Shown: positions 6,070 through 11,852 of the stretch, in pieces | Numbering within the stretch: the stretch's first letter is position 1 | Layout: each line of letters opens with the position of its first letter | Assembly (NCBI GenBank): GCA_046496745.1 | Contig: JAWOGQ010000029.1 | Span: 1 to 16,989, forward strand | Source: JBNJGT01 sp046496745 | GTDB lineage: Archaea; Nanobdellota; Nanobdellia; Woesearchaeales; JACJVW01 | Length of the DNA stretch: 16,989 nucleotides | Direction of reading: 5' to 3' | Notes under the pieces: model-generated | Databases searched by the model: none | The model's input: the letters and a program-made list of their open reading frames with translations, nothing else | What the model was told of the DNA's origin: nothing | Position numbers and translations under genes: made by a program

Positions 6070-7452
6070 ATGGATTACAAAATCAAAGATATAAACCTTG
6101 CAGAATGGGGACGCAAAGAGATCGAGATAGCTGAAAAAGAGATGCCCGGCCTGATGGCACTGAGGGAGAAGTATGGTACTGAAAAACCGCTAACTGGAGC
6201 AAATATCACAGGATGCCTTCACATGACAATACAGACAGCAGTACTTATTGAAACCCTGGTAGAACTGGGAGCAAATGTACGATGGTCATCATGCAACATA
6301 TTCTCAACACAGGACCATGCTGCTGCTGCAATCGCCAAATCAGGGATTCCAGTCTTTGCCTATAAGGGAGAGAGCCTTGCAGAATACTGGGAGTATGTAT
6401 ACAACTCACTTGCTTTTGAGGACCTGCCTGACCTTATCGTAGATGATGGGGGAGATGCGACACTCATGGTACACAAGGGGGTAGAGGTCGAGAAGAACCC
6501 TGCTTTGCTTGATGAAGAGCATGAAGAGGGTGACTTCCAGGAACTCATGAAAAAGCTCAAGGAGATATACCAAGAGGATCCGACTTACTGGTCAAGGGTT
6601 GCAGAAAAGATGAAAGGTGTCTCTGAAGAGACAACAACAGGAGTGCACCGTCTTTACCAGATGATGGAGAACAAGACCCTTCTTTTCCCGGCATATAATG
6701 TGAATGATTCTGTCACCAAATCAAAATTCGATAACCTTTACGGATGCAGGGAAAGCCTTGCTGATGGCATCAAGAGGGCAACTGATGTGATGGTCGCAGG
6801 AAAGACTGTTGTTGTGCTCGGATACGGTGACGTGGGCAAGGGGTGCTGCCAGTCAATGAGGTCTTACGGGGCACGCGTCATTGTTACAGAGATTGATCCA
6901 ATCTGTGCATTGCAGGCTCTGATGGAGGGGTATGAAGTGCGTTTCCTTGAAGAGGTCCTGGGTGAAGGGGATATCTATGTTACTGCAACAGGAAACTGTG
7001 ATGTCATAAAATACGAACATATGAGGCAGATGAAGGACCAGGCAATAGTCTGCAATATAGGTCATTTTGACAGCGAGATCCAGGTTGCTGAACTCAATTC
7101 TCATGTGCAAAAGGAAGAGATCAAGCCACAGGTGGACAAGTACACTTTTCCGGAAGGAAACTCTATCTATGTCCTGGCTGAAGGACGGCTTGTGAACCTG
7201 GGATGCGCTACAGGGCATCCAAGCTTTGTGATGTCAACCTCATTCACAAACCAGGTGCTTGCGCAGATTGAGCTTTGGAAGCAGGAATCAGAGATATCTG
7301 TCATGCGTCTTCCAAAGAAGCTAGATGAGGAGGTTGCTGCACTGCATATCAGGAAACTGGGAGCGCAGCTGACAAGCCTTTCTGAAAAGCAGGCTGAATA
7401 TATCGGAGTGCCAAAAGAAGGACCTTTCAAGCCTGAGCATTATCGATATTGA
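6070..7452 (+). CDS. ahcY: S-adenosylhomocysteinase (adenosylhomocysteinase)
   Basis: A 460-residue NAD-dependent enzyme that hydrolyses S-adenosylhomocysteine to homocysteine and adenosine, removing the product inhibitor of methyltransferases. The N-terminal substrate domain has GCLHMTIQTAVL (residues 48-59), SCNIFSTQDH (74-83) and SEETTTGVHRL (185-195). The catalytic Lys and Asp are in SVTKSKFDN (214-222), followed by the conserved Cys226. The Rossmann NAD site is GYGDVGKG (251-258). The C-terminus ends in the signature FKPEHYRY, supplying Lys and Tyr to the neighbouring subunit's NAD. It carries the roughly 40-residue insertion (about 140-180) of the long bacterial/eukaryotic forms; many archaeal enzymes are about 410-420 residues and lack it, so this gene may be acquired. 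A strong GGAGGAGGAG precedes the ATG. Some archaeal homologues prefer S-inosylhomocysteine; that cannot be decided here. Confidence 0.95.
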   Translation: MDYKIKDINLAEWGRKEIEIAEKEMPGLMALREKYGTEKPLTGANITGCLHMTIQTAVLIETLVELGANVRWSSCNIFSTQDHAAAAIAKSGIPVFAYKGESLAEYWEYVYNSLAFEDLPDLIVDDGGDATLMVHKGVEVEKNPALLDEEHEEGDFQELMKKLKEIYQEDPTYWSRVAEKMKGVSEETTTGVHRLYQMMENKTLLFPAYNVNDSVTKSKFDNLYGCRESLADGIKRATDVMVAGKTVVVLGYGDVGKGCCQSMRSYGARVIVTEIDPICALQALMEGYEVRFLEEVLGEGDIYVTATGNCDVIKYEHMRQMKDQAIVCNIGHFDSEIQVAELNSHVQKEEIKPQVDKYTFPEGNSIYVLAEGRLVNLGCATGHPSFVMSTSFTNQVLAQIELWKQESEISVMRLPKKLDEEVAALHIRKLGAQLTSLSEKQAEYIGVPKEGPFKPEHYRY

Positions 7453-7463
7453 TTTTATTTTTT
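7452..7463 (+). terminator. Oligo-T terminator after ahcY
   Basis: ATTTTATTTTTT directly follows the ahcY stop codon. Archaeal transcription usually stops at T-runs without needing a hairpin, so this is a likely terminator for ahcY. It separates ahcY from the convergent KaiC-like gene, whose stop is only 10 bp away. Confidence 0.5.
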
Positions 7464-8230
7464 CAAAATATTTTCTGGTTTGAATATACCTTGAATCCTG
7501 TGGGTTCAAGATGTACAGGGTAGACCCCTTTCTGATGGTTGGTCTTACGCATCTTCAGTATCGTAAGTGCCCTGAAGAATTCAGCGACATCCTTTCTTCT
7601 TACCATCTGAAGATAGATTGTACCATCACAGACAAAGTCATGAAAACTGTATTTTATATCAGACATCTGGCCTTCTTCACGCTCGTGCAATAGGAGTGTG
7701 GTAAGCTTAAGTTGTTTCATGTGCTTTATGAGTTCAGCTGTGGCGCCACGATCACCCAGCTTGCTGTGGGAGAGATGGAGGACCAGTGAGATGGAATCAA
7801 GGCACATGCGCTGGGCGCCGAATGACTTGATCTCGTTCAGGAAGGCATTGTCTATGAGTTTCAGGAGAGCTTCTTCTCCCTGGGTATAGTCCACGTCCAG
7901 CTTGAGCATGAGAAGCATCCCCTCATCAATAAGTTTCTGGAGGTCAAAGCCATAGCGCTTTGCCTGGAGAATCAGGCTGTCAACATCTTCCTCTAAAGTG
8001 ATGTAGATCCCTCTCTCACCATACTTGAGCGCGCCGTTTGCCAGGAACTGAAGCCCGAAGGTGCTTTTACCGCTTCCAGGGGTTCCGCTTACGAGAGTGG
8101 CAGTACTTTTAGGGATTCCCCCTTCAAGCAGGTTGTCAAGACCGGAAATCCCAGAAGGGACACGGGCGATATAACTATTTGAAGGGTCTGTTTCAGGTTG
8201 AGTGTTATTTCCTTCCGGACCAAATCCCAT
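7463..8230 (-). CDS. KaiC/RAD55-like ATPase (intact P-loop)
   Basis: A single-domain KaiC-like ATPase of 255 residues counted from the ATG at 8230. Motifs are RVPSGISGLDNLLEGGIP (typical KaiC entry), Walker A GTPGSGKST (residues 49-57 from this ATG), the KaiC-type glutamate pair in YITLEED, and a Walker B strand in RMCLDSIS. The C-terminal half keeps family features such as LLLHEREEG and a late ILKMRKTNHQKGVYPVHLEPTGFKVY. Relatives are ATP-driven signalling or assembly proteins (KaiC, ArlH, Sla1-like), typically hexameric. A GTG at 8239, overlapping the pilin gene by 7 bp, would add three residues; the ATG leaves 2 bp between genes, and neither has a clear ribosome-binding site. It is last in the minus-strand operon with the pilin-like, pseudo-KaiC and receiver genes, so it probably acts with them. 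Confidence 0.85.
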   Translation of the reverse strand: MGFGPEGNNTQPETDPSNSYIARVPSGISGLDNLLEGGIPKSTATLVSGTPGSGKSTFGLQFLANGALKYGERGIYITLEEDVDSLILQAKRYGFDLQKLIDEGMLLMLKLDVDYTQGEEALLKLIDNAFLNEIKSFGAQRMCLDSISLVLHLSHSKLGDRGATAELIKHMKQLKLTTLLLHEREEGQMSDIKYSFHDFVCDGTIYLQMVRRKDVAEFFRALTILKMRKTNHQKGVYPVHLEPTGFKVYSNQKIF

Positions 8231-8232
8231 GT

Positions 8233-8715
8233 TCAACACTTATTAATCTTATTTATCTCAATCGGATAATCGGCACAAAGGACCGGTTTATCCATGGAAA
8301 GGTCATTTATCCTTGGTATGAGCTTGATATTGTCAATCTCACCATATTTTGAAACATCATAAGGCACCTGCTTCTCAATCGTCATCCCAGAGGATAAAGG
8401 CTCATCAAGCAATTCTGCCTTGTAAAGGCGCTTTCCGATCACCCATACCTGCATTGACTGGATGGGCTTTCCGCGGTTTACGCCTATAAGGGATATCTCT
8501 CCTGCTTCATTGTCATAACAAAGAGAGCTTATGTTATCAACAGAGACTATATCAAAGGCCACTCCCTTGCAAACTTCAGTCATGTTTATTTCTCCATGCC
8601 CGCTGCTCTCACGCATCTGGTCTCCGAGGCTCATTATGAGGATTCCAAGGGATATAGCGAAAGCAATGAGAAGGAGAGTTGCAAGTAATGGAGACATCCC
8701 TTTTTTTTTAATCAT
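8233..8715 (-). CDS. Pilin/archaellin-like protein with class III signal peptide
   Basis: A 160-residue protein that starts MIKKKGMSPLLATLLLIAFA and continues through a hydrophobic helix to about residue 30. This is the archaeal type IV pilin/archaellin pattern, with a short basic leader ending in KKG, likely cleaved by a PibD/ArlK-type peptidase after Gly6, and a hydrophobic assembly helix. The mature domain (residues 35-160) has four cysteines (C49, C66, C147, and C160 at the very end), so up to two disulfides are possible, plus two N-glycosylation sequons (N44-M-T, N61-I-S). I cannot assign it to a named pilin. It sits between the pseudo-KaiC and KaiC genes in one operon. Codons 3-5 are an A9 run, a possible slippage site. 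A TATA-like box about 28 bp upstream suggests its own leaderless transcript besides operon read-through. Confidence 0.8.
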   Translation of the reverse strand: MIKKKGMSPLLATLLLIAFAISLGILIMSLGDQMRESSGHGEINMTEVCKGVAFDIVSVDNISSLCYDNEAGEISLIGVNRGKPIQSMQVWVIGKRLYKAELLDEPLSSGMTIEKQVPYDVSKYGEIDNIKLIPRINDLSMDKPVLCADYPIEINKINKC

Positions 8716-8725
8716 ACACCATACG

Positions 8726-8750
8726 ACCCCCTCCCCCTATTTATAATTAT
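8726..8750 (-). promoter_or_regulatory. Internal promoter of the pilin-like gene with G-rich spacer
   Basis: On the minus strand, ATAATTATAAAT (8739-8750) is a TATA-like box centred about 28 bp from the pilin ATG (8715), overlapping the end of the pseudo-KaiC gene. Between it and the start is the unusual tract GGGGGAGGGGG (8727-8737). The tract may be a strong ribosome-binding site if transcription starts further upstream, or a structural or regulatory element. The position of the TATA box implies that the pilin gene can be transcribed separately from the upstream genes. Confidence 0.45.
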
Positions 8751-9460
8751 CGGTCGACACTAAACTCGTTGTTCTGCAAGGTCAGATGGACTTCTTTCTT
8801 GGGAAGGACGGTGGGGAAATTGAGGATCTTCAGGTTCAGGTTCTCATCAAGCTGCAATGCTCCACCCATCAGATGGCGCACTGTCATCTCAACCTTAGGA
8901 TCATGCATTCCGCTTGAAAGCACAAAAAGCCCAACCCCACCTGCCCGGCTCATCTTGGGGATTATGGACTGGAGAAAATAATAGACTGTGTCAGGACTGC
9001 TGTACATAAGAAGTGTAGACAGTGAATCGAATACAAAGCGGAATGAATTGAAATTGCTCTTGTTGAATGCTATCTGGACATCTGAGAGTGCGATCGCCAT
9101 ATCAGAGAGGGCAACAGGGCCGCCGATACGCTTTATGTTTGCAGTATCCTGGACATCCTTACTGGCATTAATGGAATACGTGTCCACCCAAAACATCCTG
9201 TTCTCTTCTTCAGCCTTGCTGAATCCTTCGCCACCCTTCTCCTTGAGATTCTCAGGAGCATCATCTGTGGTCAGCATGACAGCTGCCTCATTATTCAAAA
9301 GACCCTTATTAAGGAACTCAAGGCAGAAAAGACGTGCTTCAATTATGGGAGGAGCTATAAGCAGGATGGATGAACCCTGGGGTATACCTCCTTGAAATAC
9401 TTCATCAAGACCAGGAATCCTGGTCTGCAATTTTTCGGTCTCAGGCATCTTCTCTGACAT
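8747..9460 (-). CDS. KaiC-like protein with degenerate P-loop (predicted pseudo-ATPase)
   Basis: A 237-residue protein with the KaiC/RAD55 fold: RIPGLDEVFQGGIPQGS is a typical entry and FRFVFDSLSTLLMY a Walker B-like strand. The P-loop is destroyed: where relatives have GPPGTGKT, this reads APPIIEAR, so both the Lys and the following Thr/Ser are lost. The KaiC-type glutamate pair after the second strand is also changed (MLTTDDAPENL). It is therefore probably unable to hydrolyse ATP, and may be a regulatory or scaffold partner of the intact KaiC-like ATPase two genes downstream. It starts 14 bp after the receiver-domain gene and is followed 31 bp later by the pilin-like gene. An alternative start at Met5 (9448) would fit a TATA-like TTTAAA about 27 bp upstream of it; I retain 9460. 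Confidence 0.82.
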   Translation of the reverse strand: MSEKMPETEKLQTRIPGLDEVFQGGIPQGSSILLIAPPIIEARLFCLEFLNKGLLNNEAAVMLTTDDAPENLKEKGGEGFSKAEEENRMFWVDTYSINASKDVQDTANIKRIGGPVALSDMAIALSDVQIAFNKSNFNSFRFVFDSLSTLLMYSSPDTVYYFLQSIIPKMSRAGGVGLFVLSSGMHDPKVEMTVRHLMGGALQLDENLNLKILNFPTVLPKKEVHLTLQNNEFSVDR

Positions 9461-9474
9461 AAGAAGTCTACTAT

Positions 9475-9861
9475 TTAAATGTTTTCTGATTTCTCGATTA
9501 CTGCCCGTACCTTCTCTGATAGAGAGGATAGATCAAAAGGCTTTATTATGTAATCCTTGACACCCAAAAGCTGGACCTTGTCCTTGCTTTCTTTTGAGAG
9601 TGGCTTTGCGCTTACAACCATGACAGGTATCTTGCGGAGGCGCTCGTCTTTTTGCAGGTTCATGAAAACCACCCAGCCATTCATCTTAGGCATCATGATA
9701 TCAAGAAGAATTATATCAGGGGTGAATTCCTTCAGGGTCTCAAGGCTTTCAGGGCCGTCACGAGCTACATTCACCTCGTAGCCTTCTGTCTCAAAGACGT
9801 CTTTAAGAAGAGAAAGGGTGTCTTCCTCGTCATCGATTATAAGAATCTTGTATTGACTCAT
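9475..9861 (-). CDS. Stand-alone response-regulator receiver domain (CheY-like)
   Basis: A 128-residue single REC domain. The acidic pair is D10-D11 (LIIDDEEDT), the phospho-acceptor is D54 (LLDIMMPKMNG), the switch Ser is S84 (VVSAKP) and the conserved Lys is K107 (DYIIKPF). No output domain follows, so it must act through a partner protein. The next two ATPase-fold proteins and the pilin-like protein of the same operon are the obvious candidates. No histidine kinase is encoded in the window, so the phosphodonor is elsewhere or the domain is phosphorylated by other means. It is the first gene of the minus-strand operon. Its ATG (9861) lies about 30 bp downstream of a TATA-like ATATATAAAG. 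Its stop is 14 bp before the pseudo-KaiC start. Confidence 0.92.
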   Translation of the reverse strand: MSQYKILIIDDEEDTLSLLKDVFETEGYEVNVARDGPESLETLKEFTPDIILLDIMMPKMNGWVVFMNLQKDERLRKIPVMVVSAKPLSKESKDKVQLLGVKDYIIKPFDLSSLSEKVRAVIEKSENI

Positions 9862-9885
9862 TATGGGATATGATTGATGCAGGAC

Positions 9886-9898
9886 TTTATATATTTTT
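9886..9898 (-). promoter_or_regulatory. TATA-like box for the receiver/KaiC/pilin operon
   Basis: Read on the minus strand, AAAATATATAAA lies about 30 bp upstream of the receiver-gene ATG (9861), leaving at most a few leader bases. No ribosome-binding motif is seen. The core TATATA is self-complementary, so the same element might also fire towards the pseudouridine synthase on the plus strand. Confidence 0.55.
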
Positions 9899-9916
9899 GG
9901 GATTCTTTTCGCGATA

Positions 9917-9925
9917 GATTTAAGA
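9917..9925 (+). promoter_or_regulatory. Possible TATA-like box for the RsuA-type gene
   Basis: GATTTAAGA is centred about 28 bp upstream of the ATG at 9949, consistent with a leaderless transcript starting there, and it supports choosing 9949 over the earlier in-frame ATG at 9874. Confidence 0.4.
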
Positions 9926-9948
9926 AAGCAGGAAGAACCTTATCAGAT

Positions 9949-10623
9949 ATGCACAGAGTCCAGAAGATATTATCGCAGAGGGGCTATTGCTCACGCAGGA
10001 AGGCTGAAGAACTCATTGATGAGGGAAGAGTAGCAGTAAATGGAAAGATAATCACCATAGGAGACAAGGCAGGAGAAGAGGATGAGATAAGGGTGGATGA
10101 CAAGCCTGTCAGCAGCCAAAAACGAGTGTATATCAAACTAAATAAGCCGGCTGGATGCGTGACTGCACTCAGGGATGAAAAGAAGCCCACGGTGATGGAT
10201 TACATAGATCTGAAAGAGCGTGTTTTCCCTGTGGGAAGGCTGGATTACAATACTTCTGGGTTGCTTATCCTGACAAATGATGGTGATTTTGCTAACAGGG
10301 TGATGCATCCGAGATACGAGACAAAAAAAAGGTATGAGGTCACACCGAACAAACCCCTAACAGAAGATGACATAGCGCGTATCGAGAAAGGTATAAATAT
10401 TGAGGGAAAACGCACGACACCTGCAACAGTGAAGAAGAAAGGAGATGTATATGAGATAATCATACATGAGGGAAGGAACAGGATAATAAGAAGGATGCTT
10501 CATGCCTGTGGATATAGTGTGAAAAAACTTCACAGGACACAGATCGGAAAGATCGGGCTTGGCAATCTTGCAACAGGAGAGTATGCGCATCTCACTAAGA
10601 AAGAGATTTCTGAATTCAAGTAG
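9949..10623 (+). CDS. RsuA/RluB-family pseudouridine synthase with S4 domain
   Basis: A 224-residue enzyme that converts uridine to pseudouridine in rRNA. An N-terminal S4 RNA-binding domain (MHRVQKILSQRGYCSRRKAEELI, residues 1-60) is followed by the catalytic core: YIKLNKPAGCVT (61-72), the catalytic Asp99 in GRLDYNTSGLLILTNDG, and the C-terminal EGRNRIIRRMLHACGYSVKKLHRTQIG. The RsuA/RluB/RluE/RluF family is essentially bacterial, so this is another bacterial-type rRNA-modifying gene here; the uridine target cannot be named. An in-frame ATG at 9874 would add 25 unrelated residues; homologues begin at about Met26 of that frame, and a TATA-like ATTTAAG lies about 28 bp before 9949. It is divergent from the receiver operon and followed by the ABC operon. 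Confidence 0.9.
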   Translation: MHRVQKILSQRGYCSRRKAEELIDEGRVAVNGKIITIGDKAGEEDEIRVDDKPVSSQKRVYIKLNKPAGCVTALRDEKKPTVMDYIDLKERVFPVGRLDYNTSGLLILTNDGDFANRVMHPRYETKKRYEVTPNKPLTEDDIARIEKGINIEGKRTTPATVKKKGDVYEIIIHEGRNRIIRRMLHACGYSVKKLHRTQIGKIGLGNLATGEYAHLTKKEISEFK

Positions 10624-10651
10624 TAAGGATAACTAGGAAGAATACATAAGA

Positions 10652-10659
10652 TTTATATA
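10652..10659 (+). promoter_or_regulatory. TATA box of the ABC-transporter operon
   Basis: TTTATATA is centred about 28 bp before the regulator ATG (10684), so transcription should begin at or next to the start codon, giving a leaderless mRNA. Confidence 0.65.
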
Positions 10660-10663
10660 CTAA

Positions 10664-10683
10664 CTTTCAGTAAATACTGAAAG
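10664..10683 (+). promoter_or_regulatory. Perfect 20-bp palindromic operator of the GbsR/MarR-type regulator
   Basis: CTTTCAGTA-AA-TACTGAAAG is a perfect 9-bp inverted repeat with a 2-bp centre. It begins 4 bp after the TATA box and ends directly against the regulator start codon. A dimeric winged-helix protein bound here would block RNA polymerase. Its position directly before a MarR-like gene makes it a likely autoregulatory operator. Confidence 0.72.
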
Positions 10684-11157
10684 ATGAAAAAATTCGAAAA
10701 GGAGGTCTATGGCGTTGTTGAAGGCATCATGCAGGATTTTGGCCTGGATGCGCTCAGCGGCAGAATATTTCTAACCCTATTTCTGGCACCAGACGAGATT
10801 GCCCTGGAAGATCTTGCAAAAAAGACAGGCTATAGCCTTTCAAGCGTAAGCACAAAAATGCGTTTCTTTGAACAGACAGATCTTGCAAAAAAAACACGAA
10901 AACCTGGATCAAAGAAAGTCTATTTCAGCATGGACATGGATATTACTGAACTTATCCGCCATAAGCTTCAATTATCGTTGGACAGGGAGATTAGTCCTCT
11001 GAAAAGAAAACTGCCGGAAATAATCAAGAAGCATAAACCGATTATCCTTGCATCTAAAGACGAATCCCAGAAGCAAAAACTCCAAACCCTGGAAAAAATG
11101 GTGAGGGATGTGAAGCATGTTGAAGCTGTCCTGAAAAAGACCTTAGAGGATTTATGA
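10684..11157 (+). CDS. GbsR/MarR-type winged-helix transcriptional regulator
   Basis: A 157-residue regulator. The N-terminal half is a winged helix of the GbsR/MarR type: DALSGRIFLTLFLAPDEIALEDLAKKTGYSLSSVSTKMRFFEQTDLAKKTRKPGSK, with recognition helix SLSSVSTKMRFFE and a wing around RKPGSKKVYF. The C-terminal half is helical and highly charged (LKRKLPEIIKKH then EKMVRDVKHVEAVLKKTLEDL) and suits a dimerisation coiled coil. No ligand-binding motif is recognised. It heads the ABC-transporter operon: the stop overlaps the ATPase start by 4 bases (ATGA), and a perfect palindrome abuts its own ATG, so it probably represses or activates the whole operon. It could instead be called a general MarR relative. 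Confidence 0.8.
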   Translation: MKKFEKEVYGVVEGIMQDFGLDALSGRIFLTLFLAPDEIALEDLAKKTGYSLSSVSTKMRFFEQTDLAKKTRKPGSKKVYFSMDMDITELIRHKLQLSLDREISPLKRKLPEIIKKHKPIILASKDESQKQKLQTLEKMVRDVKHVEAVLKKTLEDL

Positions 11158-11852
11158 TGAAAGAAGAGATAATAACCCTGAAGGATGTATGGAAGACTTA
11201 TCGCATGGGTGATGTAGAGGTGCATGCACTCAGAGGCCTCAACCTCTCGATCAAGAAAGGGGAGTTCGTTTCGATCCAGGGGCCGAGCGGAAGCGGCAAG
11301 TCAACGGCAATGAACATGGTAGGAGCGCTTGACCTTCCAACAAAGGGAAAGATATATCTTGATAACAAGGACATATCCACAATGAGCGAATCTGACCTTG
11401 CGCAGATAAGGGGGAAAAAGATAGGGTTCATCTTCCAGCAGTTCAATCTCATACCAACGATGAGCGCGCTTGAGAATGTGGCGCTTCCCATGATGTTCCA
11501 GGGAGCTTCAAAAGAGAAACGTGAGAAAAGAGCAAAAGAGTTGCTTGAGATGGTGGAACTTGGTGAAAGGCTTGATCACAAGCCTTATGAAATGAGCGGA
11601 GGACAGCAACAAAGGGTTGCTATCGCAAGGTCTCTTGTGAATGAGCCAGAGGTGATTCTTGCGGATGAACCTACCGGTAACCTGGATTCAAAGACAAGCA
11701 ATATAGTGATGGAGTTCCTAAAGGACCTTCACAAGAACAAGAAAACAACAATCATCATGGTCACCCATGATCCTGATACAGCAAAATTTGCTGAGAGGGT
11801 TGAATCCCTTCATGATGGACAGATTATCAAGACTAGGAGGAAGAAAAAATGA
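11154..11852 (+). CDS. ABC transporter ATPase, LolD/MacB type
   Basis: A 232-residue ABC ATPase with all motifs: Walker A GPSGSGKST at about residues 43-51, Q-loop IFQQFNL, signature MSGGQQQRVAIARSL, Walker B VILADEPTG, D-loop NLDS, and H-loop VTHD. The sequence TLKDVWKTYRMGDVEVHALRGLNLSIKKGEFVSI is typical of the LolD/MacB/FtsE branch that drives FtsX-like permeases. It would couple ATP hydrolysis to mechanical movement of the two permeases encoded downstream rather than to import. The start is the ATG in the ATGATGA overlap with the regulator stop; a second ATG 3 bp later is equally possible. The gene ends ATGA into the CARDB-like gene. Confidence 0.93.
   Translation: MMKEEIITLKDVWKTYRMGDVEVHALRGLNLSIKKGEFVSIQGPSGSGKSTAMNMVGALDLPTKGKIYLDNKDISTMSESDLAQIRGKKIGFIFQQFNLIPTMSALENVALPMMFQGASKEKREKRAKELLEMVELGERLDHKPYEMSGGQQQRVAIARSLVNEPEVILADEPTGNLDSKTSNIVMEFLKDLHKNKKTTIIMVTHDPDTAKFAERVESLHDGQIIKTRRKKK

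Noticed and set aside
9874..9948. N-terminal extension of the pseudouridine synthase
   Set aside because: RsuA-type proteins begin at the S4 domain, and the extension overlaps promoter-like sequence for both directions.
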